DNA of 64,000 nucleotides, taken from contig NC_016131.3 of NCBI RefSeq assembly GCF_000005505.3, positions 42,989,355 to 43,053,354 on the forward strand, given 5' to 3'. The position numbers were made by a program, and so were the translations under genes. Within the stretch, counting starts at the first letter, position 1. Every line of letters begins with the position of its first letter. The notes beneath the pieces were generated by a model. The model had not been told where the DNA came from and did not search any database. It saw nothing but the letters and a program-made list of their open reading frames with translations. Source of the DNA: Brachypodium distachyon (lineage: Eukaryota > Streptophyta > Magnoliopsida > Poales > Poaceae). Below, piece by piece: positions 21,963 to 33,256 of the stretch.

Positions 21963-22180
21963 GGCCTTGTTTGGTTCTTGCCCATGTCATGTCAATTTTT
22001 GTCAACAATTGACTAGACAAATATAAGAATTTGTTGGCCCATTGTGAAGGGAGGTGTGAGGAGGCCGGCAAGGTTTTTTTTGGCAACCAAATTTTTAACC
22101 ATTAACCAAGTAAGGACCATAATAATATAGGTTGCTAAAATTTTGGTAGGACAAAGTTTGGACAAGAACCAAACACACCC
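21963..22180. mobile_element. MITE with 3-bp target duplication
   Basis: The ends are GGCCTTGTTTGGTTCTTG and its near-complement CAAGAACCAAACACACCC, 218 bp apart. TAT stands directly outside each end (21960-21962, 22181-22183). A 3-bp duplication and a GG..TTGTTTGG terminus suggest a PIF/Harbinger (Tourist) relative. A hAT origin is possible if the duplication is longer. Confidence 0.7.
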
Positions 22181-22740
22181 TATAACCGTTTTTCATCGTT
22201 TTCTTTTCTGATCCTAACCGAAAGAGATCTTATTGTTTGACATGCACTGTTCATTACATAGATGCCAAGTAGAATACCAGATAGTCGTTGGAGAAATCTT
22301 TGAAACAACATCCACAATACTGAAACTTTTCAGGCAGAAGAAGACTTTGTTGCTATTGGCTATTGAGAACTTTTATGTAAAACATTCTTTTCCAGCAAAA
22401 ATGTAGAAGTTTTGTTCCAGAAAAAAAATAATTTTTTTTAGAGACACGATTTTTTTAGTGGATTTTGTTTTTGGTTTTTTGAAGGAAGTAGAATATCAGA
22501 AGACTAGTATTTGTCTTTTTTTTTAGAGAGGAAGAAGACTAGTATTTGTCATTAGGCCTCTTGTCTCTAGACCAAGCCCACCCATCTAGATGGACCCATA
22601 AACCCATTCCCGTTTACGACGTTCAGGCCTCATATTTTCTCGGCCTCCTCAACTCAAGCCCAAGGTCGGCCTACTACGACCTCGCCTTCCTTCCTCAACG
22701 CCTCGCCGCCGACCGCCGCCTCCACGGCGCAACCGGCAAG

Positions 22741-25700
22741 ATGACCCGGAAGCCCAAGCGGAAGCTCCCGGCCTCGCCGGCGAGGTCCGACTCTACTTCG
22801 CTTGAGCCCTACCGTGGACACGTCTCTCCCTCCCCCGCCCAATGCCTAGCCGTCCGCGACGCCCTCCTCGCCTTCCACGGCTTCCCCGACGAGTTCGCGC
22901 TCTTCCGCCTTCTCCGCCTCGGCCTCTCACCGGAGAACGAGGCTGACCCGCTGACTGAGCGTCCAACCGTCCTTGACGGACTCGTCACCACCCTGCTCTC
23001 CCAGAACACCACCGACGCCATCTCCCGCCGCGCATTCGCCTCCCTCAAGGCCGCCTTCCCCTCCTGGGATCAGGTAGGTAGCCACCAGAACCCTTTCATG
23101 AAGCTTCTGGAAGTTCCCGCCCCTAACATTGTTCCGTTTTGGAGGTGGTCGACGAGGAGGGGAAAGGGCTGGAGGATGCCATCCGGTGCGGGGGCCTGGC
23201 GGCGACGAAGGCGGCAAGGATCCGGGCGATGCTGAGGGACGTGAGGGAGAGGAGGGGCGCGATTTGCCTTGAGTACCTGCGGGAGCTGTCCGTTGATGAG
23301 GTGAAGAGGGAACTCTCCCAGTTCAAGGGGATTGGACCGAAGACGGTGAGTTACATCTCTAATCTCTTTATTGCTGCTTCATACTTCATCCCAATGCAAG
23401 AATTTTCTGTTCTGTTTGTTGGAAGTTTCTGAAGTTCGATGCAATTCAAACTGAAGATAACAGCTCTCGGTTTGTTGTAAAGGACACCAATCAAAGGAAA
23501 TACAGTTTATGATTGGGTTCTTCTTGTCTACTTTAGTACTTACTAATATGAACTCAAGCTTTTAACTAAAGACTGCAAATATGAAAAACTCAAGTTATAT
23601 CTTGTGATTGAAATTGTTGCATATTTTCTTCGACTGTCCTCTAAGTGCAGCGGTTTGGAGCTCTCTTGGGATCCTAGCCCCCACACCCCCGGTGCCTTGC
23701 CCAACGCCACCTGCTCACCTGTAACATTCGATTTGGCCAGATGTCCTAATTACTATTCTCTGGAAGATTTGGGATCTAGAAATAGTGTTGTTTTTCGTAA
23801 TACTTTCCTCATCCAGTCTGTAATAATTCGGAACATCATCCCTCGATGCCACATTATGGTCTCATCAGCTCAAGAAGGCCGATCTAAAGGTAGCCGCAAA
23901 CGCTTGGCATGACTATCTGACTTAACACAAGATCACACACAAATATATACATGACGCTCATGAGCCGGCACCAATTCAGCATGCTGCATGCATTAACACT
24001 TGAAAACTTTCAAAACGTAAGAAGCACAACACAAACGCTTAGATTATTTGGTCAGAATCTTGGTAACAATTCAGTACATGAGCTCACGAACATACATGCT
24101 AGCAATTCAGAATTCTCTATCCAGATCAATTAACACTAGATTCAGACCCACATGGTGCTATACTAGTACTGGCCAGGAGAAGAAGGTACGTGCAGTGGTG
24201 CATCCGTTAGATTTATTTTGCCGTGTGTTGTTGTTGCCGAGTGCCACGCATGGCACTTGGCAAAGCTGCTCTTTGCTGAGTGTTTATATGGTAGTTCCCA
24301 TCTGTTTCTATGCCGAGTGTCTCACTCGGCAAAACGTATGCCGGGTGTCAGGGATACTTGGCAAATATGCCAAGTCATGCAGGCTAGCGACGTGAGGCTC
24401 CGGGCCGCAAGAGAATTTGTCGTTCGGGTAGTCTAGCCAGCCGGCGGCGATTATTGAATCGGGTGGTATGCCTCTTGAGAACAAGTCCATTCGAGAGATC
24501 AAGAGGGCAGAGTGAGGGCCTAATTACCCGTCAAATCTCAGTTAGAGTTTAATAATTAGTGATGTACCAAACTACCCTTTCTAAATGACTTTGAGATCCG
24601 TAAAAAGATCCAAGTGGGTGTGGTGAAGCAAACCTCTTATTTTACAGCATGGATTATTGGAGTAACAATTCTTCTACAGCTTTACAACATGTAAACTTCC
24701 ACACGGCATTGATGTAGAAGACCTAAAACATTTCTGACAACACTACACTGTATATAGATGATCATTTTCTCACATATATATATATATCCACCAACATGCT
24801 CCGCTATCCACGAAATCTTGAGTGAACAGAGGACTTCTATCACTCAAGTTTGCTAAGGGTAGGGATGACAGGTTGGGCTGATCGGGACGGCCACAAAATC
24901 TGTGGGATCACGGAGGACTTTTATCACTCAAATTTTGCTAGTGGTCGTTCTCGCCACCATTGCCACTTCCGCGTTGTTTAAGACTCCATCTCCATATCCT
25001 AACACCTTTAAAAACCTTTAATTTAAAGAGCTCAAAAAGTTAAGAAATTAGAAACTGAATTGTTAATTGCGTCTGCTGCACAGATTTGCTGTCCAATTAT
25101 GCTTCCCTAGTAGGGATACATGATTACTGCTATTGCTTTGTGTTTTCTGATTAGAACTAACAAAGCCCATCCTTGTCCATACCAGAAGGCCTTTGGCTTT
25201 CCAAGTGCTGAAGAAGAACAAACAAAACTGTACATAGTTATAGACGAGAAAGAAACAAGCAACAAGGGATCAGATCGATCACTTTGCCCCACTATGCAAT
25301 GTCGTCGCTATCCATTTGGTGTACTCGGTCTTGATCTTCTTCAACGTCACCTAGGAAGCACGGATACGTTGATACGTATCTGATACGCGATATGGGGATA
25401 CCGCGATACATCAATTTTTTAAAAACATAGATACGGGGATACGTTTCTATATATATGTTAAATAATAAAAAAATACAGAAAGTATAAATTATTATATGAG
25501 AAGCAGCCAAAAATTTAACTCCATTGCAAGATTGTTGCCCAGTTCCCTGCAGTGCTCGAGCTCAAGCTCCCAACTGAAGCTGACGCTCTTCTTGCTATGG
25601 CTGACCTGGGCAGAGAAGGAGAGAACTGGGAGAAGAGAAGTCAAGAACAATCACCCATTCCGCGTGAACAGAGAAGGGAGATGGGTAGGATAAATCGATG

Positions 25701-28700
25701 GCTGATGGGCTTCTTCTGATGTTTAGTTTCCCGTATCCACAAGTATCGGGAAGTATCCCTCACGAATCGGATATTTTTTAATTTTTTTTAGATCGAAAAA
25801 TTATCCGATACGGGCAAAATACGTATCGGGGAGTATCCGGGCGTATCCCCGTATCCATGCAGTATCCGATACGGATACGCCGGCTCAGAGCTGTATCCGT
25901 GTTTCGTAGAACGTCACGACCACGTCGCGCATTGTCATCCTCTGCTCAGGCGAGTCGCTGGAGCAGAGCAAACCCAGCTTGATTACTGACACAAGAAAGC
26001 CATTGTCCAAGCTGCAGCCCGAAAGAGAGGAGTCTTGCAGTACATGGCCATCGATGACTTGGACAAGCTCTGTTGGGAATGCCCGATTAACCCACTGCCT
26101 AAGGCTTAGTTCTGCGCCGAACATAGCATCGGTGGGTCTCCTTCCAGTGAAGACTTCAAGGATCATGATCCCATAGCTGAACACATCGCTCTTCCGTGAT
26201 GCTTTTCCAAAAGACCCGTACTCTGCTTAAAAACAAAAAAAGGAAATTAAAATATAGCTGTGCAACCTTGTTAATTATAGTGGAGCCATAATTATCAATC
26301 CTTTAAGTAATTGGTTGAGCAGGATAACAAGAGTAGCTGATTAAGTACCTGGTGCCATGTACCCAACTGTTCCAGGCATGCTCGAACATGTCACTGAGTT
26401 TTCATCTAGAAGCAACCTTGCAATGCCAAAGTCTGCCACATGCGCAGTCATCTCCCAATCAAACAACACATTGCTCGGCTTCAAGTCACAGTGCAAGATC
26501 AGCTCGTAGTGCTCATGGTGCAGATACTCCATTGCCATTGACACATCAAGCATGATGTCCATTCTCACAAGGAACCCCAGGCGGCCTATACTATGAGACT
26601 GGTAAAGGAGCGTCTCTAAGTTTCCATTTGGCATGTACTGAAGCACTAGTGCTCTGAAGTCAAGGTTGCAACAGGTGCTGAGTATCTTTACCAAGTTGCG
26701 GTGTCGCACCATGCGAAGCACTCGACACTCAACATCGAAACTTTGGATGGCATGCTCTAGCTGCATGTCAAGAACTTTTATTCAAGAACTTTTATTGCAA
26801 CCAACAAACGGCTATTTAGTTGGCCCTTAAAGACTTTTCCAAAGCTTCCAGATCCCAAGATGTTATCTTCATTGAAATTATCAGTTGCAAGAATGAGCTC
26901 ATGATGAGAGACTATCTTATGGCCCATGACACCGGTTGGATCAATAGAAGCTTTGTCCTTTCCCTTCATAAGTTTCTTTCCAATCGCGAGGTATAAGCAA
27001 ATGGCAATGGCACCAAAAGCTAATATGAGTGTTGGAAGTAGGAATTGTAGCAAGTGTCTATTACTTGAGTGAGATCTGTCACGACATGGTGAAAACCGTA
27101 GGCGTGGAGCGCCACATAGCCCAGCATTCCCATTCAATGATTGCACAGTGAGGTTTGAGAAAACACCTCCCTCGGGTATTTGGCCTTGCAGACTATTGAA
27201 TGAGAGGTTCAAGGTAGTCAAATAGGTAAAGTTGGCAAGGAACATGGGAATGGTACCCGAGAGATTATTAAATGAAAGGTCTAATGATGTTATGCCTTTT
27301 AGTTTTACTAGTTGGCCTGGAATTGAGCCACTGAAGGAGTTGTGTGATAAATTTAGGTAGATTAGCATATTAAGTTGTCCAAATGACTCTGGGATCGTTC
27401 CTATCAAGAAGTTGGAAGAAAGGTCCATTTGATATGTTTGACTTAGACCAGAAACATCGGCTGGTAGTACACCAACAAAGGAATTGTGAGAAATATCCAG
27501 TTTGATAAGTTTAGGGTCCCTTTTGTTTAGGCTGTAGCTTCTGCTTATTTAGCTTCTAGGGGCTATAAGCCAACAAGCTAAAACAAACATCTCACTTCCA
27601 GCTGGCCGGAGAGAAGAAGCTCCAGCCGAAATTGCACTACACAGCACAAGCACCTCTTTTGGTGCTTCTCTTCCTGGCTGGAGCTTGTACAAATTCCCAC
27701 GCCCCTTTACCCTTCTCACGTATCCTCTATTTACACCAGAAATGCCACTGCCCTGAAACCGAATCGTTTTCTTCCCCACGAACACGCAGTCCACCAGAAA
27801 GCCATCCCGACGCTCCATTCCCCTTTCACGAGACAAGCCGACCTGCCTCAGCCCCTCTGCGTCCTCCGCCTCCGACCGCTGCCGGCTCACCTCCGCCGGT
27901 CGCCTTCCCGTCCTCCGCCTCCTCGCCATCTTCCTCCATCCGAACGGATCTGCGCAAGTGTTCTGGACGCCGTCAACCCGCCGACCAGCCCTCACCTCAT
28001 CTGCGTCGAGATCTCGCCGTAGCCAGCCAAGTGCGCCGCTGGCCTGCCTCAACGAATCCCCATCGTGCACTGGCCCTGTGTCAGTTCCTCTCCGCCCGCT
28101 TGACGTCGTCCCGTCCGGGTCAGCCAGATGCAGTGTTCCTGGATCCAGTGTTCTCGTCATATCCAGTGTTCTTGATTTATGCCTAAACGTGTATTAGTAA
28201 AATTGGTGATTCAAAAGTGAAATTGGTTGCAGCGGCTGTTACATCTGACATCTCTTCCTGGCAGTGTTCGCTTTTTCCTTTCCTGTTTGAACTCCAGTAC
28301 CTGAACCTGCATGTGATTTCATTAATGAAACTAGGAGCCTGCCTCTTTCTAAAAAAGAAAAGTTTATGGTGATATGAGGAATGAGCGATGCTTTATGTCT
28401 CCTGTAGGGATGATGATTTTTTTTTTCAATCTGTGCACTATGGTGTTTTATGTCTAGTGCACAACAGTTTCAACACGTGAACTCTGTGTAGTACGTTGCT
28501 ATTTCTCTATTATGGACTATGGAAAAATGTACTCAATAAGTCAATATTACTATTATCCGTTATGACATTGTGTGGTTAACTTTTGGACTACGATTAATTA
28601 TGACAATGGCTCCATTAGTAGTATTTTTCTCATTGTCAACGTTACATAATACTTCCTCTGATCCTGAATTCTTGTCGTCGTTTTAGTTCAAATTTGTACT

Positions 28701-31700
28701 AAAAACCATAACAAAAATTTAGGATCGGAGGAATAATATTTTACACCGAAAAAACCCTGTTAAATTCGTCATTTGCGCTTAAATCAGCAAACTGAACATG
28801 GGCATTACGGACATTGCACTTTCATCCATGTGCAGCCACAGTTTCACTGCCATCCTAAACGAACAGCAGGTCAGGTTCAGCTCCAGCCTTCCAGCTCCAG
28901 CAGAAAATTAGCTTTTTCCAGCACCAGCTAGCTTGAGTTCAGCTCTAGCCTAAACAAAGGCAGCCTTATTCAGGTGGAAAAAGCTCGCAGGTATCGTTGA
29001 ACTTAGCTGGTTATTGGACAAGTCGATATTTTCTAACCAACTAAGATTATGAAAGCTGTCTGGTATAGAGCCTGAGAATTGGTTTGCTTGGAGAAACAAC
29101 TTCGACTCTTGAGCATACCCATTTGTGTTGGGATGTGGCCTAACATGTCATTGTGGGAGAGATCAAGGTATGCAAGATTTTCCAACATAGCGATCGATTC
29201 TGGGATAGGGTCAGTGAATTTATTGTTACTAAGATCTATCCGCTCAAGGTTGCTTATATTTGAAATTGATGATGGAAGTCCACCTATTAACTTGTTGTCA
29301 CCTGCAATGAAAGCGGTTAACCGTGATGTGAGGTTTTCCACATTCCCATGGAGGAGGCCTGTAAAAGATTTTTTTTGTATCACAAGGACTTCAAGCTGTC
29401 TGCAATTGGGAAGAGCCAACAAGAAGTCTAGGTTCCCCTCTAAATTGTTATCTGACAAATCAAGCACGTTCATAGCTGCATTTTCCCCAAGTGTTGTTGG
29501 TACTTGGCCAGATAGTTGATTCCCTCCCAAATATAGGTAAGACAAGTTGGATAAGTTGCCGATAGAAGCTGGAATTTTACCGTCAATCGATTGCCTCCAA
29601 GATACAGATATGATAGTTCTTGCATAAGAGATAATTCTGGTGGAATCTTTCCTTTTAGATTGCCATTGGATAGGTCTAGTTTAGCAAGTCTGGTAAGGTT
29701 TCTTAGAGCAGCTGGGATTGAGCCCGTAAGGTTATTAAAACCCAAGGTAAGCCATTCGAGGTGTGACAATTTCGCTAACCACACTGGCACAACATCCACA
29801 AAAGAATTTCCAGCCAAGGAAATAACTTGTAGGTATTGGCATGATGCAAGCCCTGACGGGAACCGACCGAAAAATTTATTACTAGATAGTTCGATAACTG
29901 GCAACATTGGGAGGCTGAAACTTTGATTGTTTGGAATCATTCCTGTTAGGTTACGGTTCCTTCCTAGTGCCAAAACTTGCAGCCTGGACATGTTGTACAT
30001 GGCTTTTGGCACTAGGCCAGAGAGTTGATTGAAATTTAGGTTCAATGACTCAAGCATGGATAGGGATGCAATGACTTGTGGTATAGGACCTGACAGGCTG
30101 TTATTTCTAAAATTGATGGACATCAGGGAAGGCGTGTTGTTGAACAAATACGGTGGTATTCGGCCAGTCAAGTCATTTCCGTACAGATTAATTTCCCTAA
30201 GGTTGTGGACATGCACGACACAATTTGGAAACCACATAATTAATAATTTTAGAATTTAATTATATCATGATGAGACAGACTTGGATTTGTTCCAACACCA
30301 ATCATATTTTATTTGGATGCATGACTATTTTATTTCCTTTGTGCACCATATACAATAAAGAAAAGGTGGAGATTAGTACTGCTCATATTTGATACCCGTA
30401 CATAGTTCCAGAAAAATCCTTATCATAATTCACATGCGAGCTATCTAGCGTGTGGCCCATAATGACTAAATGCACATTATTGATTGAGAGTTGAGCTGGT
30501 CCATCAAAGATACCGTCCAAGCTGTGACTCTTTGCCTGGCGACTTGCTAACAACTCAATCCCAGGCTCCCAGCACAATATGTACATGTGAAGCGGTATAT
30601 ATGTGGCACAGTGAACTGATTGCCCCATCTTAGTTCGACAAAAGGACTCGTGGAACTAGGCATGCCTTGGTCAACTGTCTCATGGTGAAGAGGTTCGTCA
30701 ACGAGATATTACGTACATGCATATACATGTTCAGTGGACCACTTTGTTAAACAATGCCAATCTGGTTTGCAATTAGAAATGTATGAGATGGGAGACCTGG
30801 ACAAAACGTCCACAAGATAACACAATCTTAGCAAGGATTCATTCTATATGTATACTTATGCACGCGCCCAAATAGCCTAATTCCAGAAGGCATGTGACTG
30901 TTCTAAGTGCACAAGGACAGAACATCCATGCATAGTGATTGAGGCATGTCATTGAGATTGATCACAACGACATAGATGAGATCGATAGAAGCAGCCAAGG
31001 GAGATCGATCATGGTACTGCACTATGCGATTTCATTGTTGTACATTTGGTGATCTAAAAAAAAGTTGCATTTTAATATGAGTTAGTCTTGGGCCTTGATG
31101 GAAGAGATTTATTTTTACATTGTTTGAGCTTAGGCTGGCAATAGCCACCAACTACCAATTTTAGCTTTGAAATGAATGGCTGACCCTAACTAGTGATTGA
31201 GGTATGTTTCAGCAATATGATGGAGGCATGGAGCTTCTTCCATGTTTTTATAGATAGAGTACAATGGTTCCTATCCTTCTCTTCTTAACTGAAGTTGGTG
31301 ATCCAGAAGCATTTATAGTTTGTGATCCAGAATGAAACACCAGCATTCCTACTCAATAAAAACGCAAAAGGGTCCTATAGTTTGTGTTAGTGCTGTTTTA
31401 ATTACTTGTTTCATTCCATTATTGCAGCTGTTTGATTTTCTGATCGCGTGAGGCTGCAGAATCAAACATATGACTGATGCCATTTTTCTGATTATGGATG
31501 TTATGACAGATGGCATGTGTGCTGATGTTCTATCTTCAAAAGGATGATTTTCCTGTAGATACTCATGTACGTGATACCTCTGGGCATTTGTTTAATGTGC
31601 ACCAAGTATGTGTGGTAACACATATTTCTGCTATAGGTACTCCGCATTACAAAGGCTATTGGTTGGGTTCCTTCAACAGCAACTAGGGAGAAGGCATACA

Positions 31701-31879
31701 TTCACCTGAATAAGAAAATTCCTGATGATCTGAAGTTTGACTTGAATTGTCTATTCGTTACTCATGGCAAGCTTTGTCCATCATGTACAAAAAAGCTAGG
31801 AGCACAGAAACTCAAGGTTGCCAATGCTACTTGTCCCTTAGCAAGTTACTGTTGTATTGCGGAAAAGATACAGCAATAG
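22741..31879 (+). CDS. HhH-GPD DNA glycosylase (endonuclease III-like) with 8.2-kb intron
   Basis: Four exons, all phase 0: 22741-23073, 23145-23345, 31510-31566 and 31637-31879 (277 aa). The enzyme should remove damaged bases, probably in the nucleus. The N-terminus [10 protein letters not shown] is basic and could be a nuclear signal. The helical domain contains [18 protein letters not shown] near residues 76-93. The helix-hairpin-helix reads QFKGIGPKT at the end of exon 2, where Lys fits the catalytic lysine of endonuclease [13 protein letters not shown] across exons 3/4 supplies the catalytic Asp. The C-terminus has CPSC and CPLASYC, possible 4Fe-4S ligands, though spaced more widely than in E. 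coli Nth. The pattern resembles the single-copy plant HhH-GPD protein typified by Arabidopsis At3g47830. The intron 23346-31509 houses an antisense receptor-kinase pseudogene. Exon 3 begins with Met where I expect Val. The start at 22741 is preferred; an upstream ATG at 22546 in the same frame gives non-family sequence. Confidence 0.88.
23346..25278. other. Left part of the large glycosylase intron
   Basis: No gene is evident. Around 24230-24375 the sequence repeats GCCGAGTG, CTCGGCAAA and related TTGCCAAG words, which are typical of subterminal regions of grass CACTA elements, but no pair of termini was found. A TA-rich tract lies at 24773-24787. The rest is AT-rich intron sequence. Confidence 0.45.
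25351..25909. mobile_element. hAT-like non-autonomous element in the kinase pseudogene
   Basis: This is a 559-bp AT-rich element with termini CTAGGAAGCACGGATAC and, on the other strand, CTACGAAACACGGATAC. The 8-bp word AACGTCAC flanks both ends (25343-25350, 25910-25917). Subterminal regions are full of GATACG/CGTATC words. An 8-bp duplication points to hAT. It has no coding capacity. It separates VVVT from the last 24 codons of the receptor kinase. Confidence 0.82.
26768..26795. repeat. 14-bp perfect tandem duplication
   Basis: TCAAGAACTTTTAT occurs twice in direct succession. It lies in the kinase pseudogene just after VAIKVL, shifts the frame by two and introduces a stop. Confidence 0.97.
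27514..28965. mobile_element. Harbinger/PIF-type element (1.45 kb) in the LRR region
   Basis: The termini are GGGTCCCTTTTGTTTAGGCT at the left and AGCCTAAACAAAGGCAGCC at the right, imperfect inverted repeats. The target duplication is TTA (27511-27513, 28966-28968). These features fit PIF/Harbinger. The GC-rich internal region (27690-28150) has open frames on both strands up to about 203 codons but no visible transposase motif, so it is probably non-autonomous or carries captured sequence. A Stowaway MITE is nested at 28652-28731. Confidence 0.85.
28652..28731. mobile_element. Stowaway MITE inside the Harbinger element
   Basis: About 80 bp from CTTCCTCTGATCCTGAATT to AATTTAGGATCGGAGGA, with TA or AT-rich flanks. 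Both ends have a few substitutions. The interior AGTTCAAATTTGTACTAAAA is shared with the elements at 14993 and 35084. Confidence 0.8.
30238..31509. other. Right part of the large glycosylase intron
   Basis: AT-rich sequence lies between the broken 5' end of the kinase pseudogene and glycosylase exon 3. No leucine-rich repeat, signal peptide or transposon terminus was recognised, so the missing 5' part of the kinase is not here. Confidence 0.45.
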
Positions 31880-32132
31880 CCAAGGTAAGCTATTCGCTCC
31901 AGAGTATAGATATTTTTTCTCAGTGGACAATAGTGGAGGTTCCTACTTAGTAAATATATTAAAACAAAATGTACTGCAGATCTATAAGACTGAGAAAGAA
32001 ACTCATTAAGAGGACTCAGTAGTAAAGTAACATTAGTTTAGGCTGCTGATTTTACGGATGAAGTTCTTTTACATGATTTAGCCTCGCTAGAGTTGCCTTT
32101 ATACTGGAGATATCAATCACCTAAGTTTCACA

Positions 32133-33256
32133 GCACGGGGATACGGGTACTGGATATGGATATAGGAATACTGCATTTTCTAAAAATTGCCATTGGACGA
32201 TGCAGTGAGTATCTATATAACCTATAAAGTTGATCACCACTAACTGCAATTAATGTTTGCAAGTTTGACATGCAAGGTGTCCACATCATCATCCACATCA
32301 TGGGCATTAAAAGGCTCCACATCACCATCCATATCATATGCTTGTTGTACAATAGGGATCCATTTTGGTGGTCCATTCGAATTTAATATTTTGATACATA
32401 AGATTTTTCATCTTCGCGTTGCATATAAATATTTCACCAAACACACATATTTTCACGATATGTATGCCAATTTTTCTAAGATCTACGAATATTTAGGTTG
32501 ACGAAACTTCACTTTTCGGTTTCTTCGAAATTGTTAATGTTCATGCACATCAAAATTACACCTATTGTTTTGTTGCATAGGTGTTATGAATGATAAAATC
32601 GTTTTGTACTGCAATATTCATATTTATTTTACATTAAATCATATTATTATCATTTGTTTCTAAAATCATATTCAGACATGCATATAGAATTTTCTGCGGC
32701 AACGGCGGGGAATCACCTAGTTTATGTATATAGAGAAGAAAAAAAATACCAAATGTATGGCTGTAAACAATACTATAGAGGATACTTAGGGCCGTGATAG
32801 CTACATAAGGTTATCGTAATAGCTCCCACTTCCACTCTTGATGCCACTACCAATCTTCGACTGGCCACTGGTGCTGGCTGTTATGCTGCCACTGGAAGCC
32901 ATGACCTTCCCTACCAGTGAAAAGCAGCAAGCAATCAACAAACTAAAGCGGCCAACAAGCAGCAGCTATCCAGCAACCAATATCACTGACCAATTAAAAA
33001 CACGGGGGGAGGGGGGAGTTGCCTAGTCTGGAGCTGGCTAGGTGCTAGAGGCGGTGCAGGGATAGTGCAGGGGAGAGGCAAGCAGTGGAGACCTTTGCAG
33101 CGGGATGATCTAGCGTGCTACAACTGGGCATTGGACCAAGTATTTTACTTACCAAGTATCCTCTAAAGTATCCCAGCTGTATTCCAAAAATTTAAATCTG
33201 AAAAAATGGAATACTCTTCGTATCCAATAAGGCAGTTCTGAGCCGTATACATGCAA
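32133..33256. mobile_element. Possible diverged relative of the hAT-like GATACG element
   Basis: The left side (AGCACGGGGATACGGGTAC) and right side (AGTTCTGAGCCGTATAC, preceded by several GTATCC words) resemble the two ends of the element at 25351-25909. The spacing is about twice as long. No target duplication could be confirmed. Confidence 0.3.
32694..32721 (+). mobile_element. Helitron-like 3' terminus
   Basis: CTGCGGCAACGGCGGGGAAT is followed by CACCTAGT. The terminal CTAGT after a GC-rich CAACGGCG word fits the 3' end of grass Helitrons. Only the terminus is recognised. Confidence 0.45.

Larger units (their letters stand above)
18149..22740. other. Transposon-bearing intergenic region between U-box and glycosylase genes
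   Basis: These 4.6 kb hold the upstream regions of two divergent genes. Elements seen are a 310-bp foldback (18597-18906), a Tourist-like MITE (19077-19185), nested Stowaways (19308-19473), another Stowaway (20166-20268), a (CA)n tract near 20932-20952 and a further MITE (21963-22180). Open frames of up to 209 codons (19246-19875, minus) run through the repeats and have no family features. No RNA gene was recognised. Confidence 0.5.
25279..30237 (-). pseudogene. LRR receptor-like kinase pseudogene (LRR-XII type)
   Basis: Read on the minus strand, leucine-rich repeats run from 30237 to about 27180 (for example [53 protein letters not shown]). A transmembrane helix follows (about 27060-26980), then a kinase with [28 protein letters not shown] and [16 protein letters not shown] intron at 26348-26223 splits the Glu codon of APE, at the usual place for this family. 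HCD instead of HRD marks a non-RD kinase, as in the Xa21/FLS2 subfamily of immune receptors. It is broken by a hAT-like insertion (25351-25909), a 14-bp duplication (26768-26795), a Harbinger-type insertion (27514-28965) and frameshifts near 29105 and 29582. Signal peptide and first repeats are absent. Past the 3' insertion the C-terminus resumes ([12 protein letters not shown]) and stops at 25279. The retained intron argues for DNA duplication, not retroposition. Confidence 0.93.

Noticed and set aside
25107..25292. Short frame at the 3' flank of the kinase pseudogene
   Set aside because: It overlaps the true C-terminal codons of the kinase in another frame.
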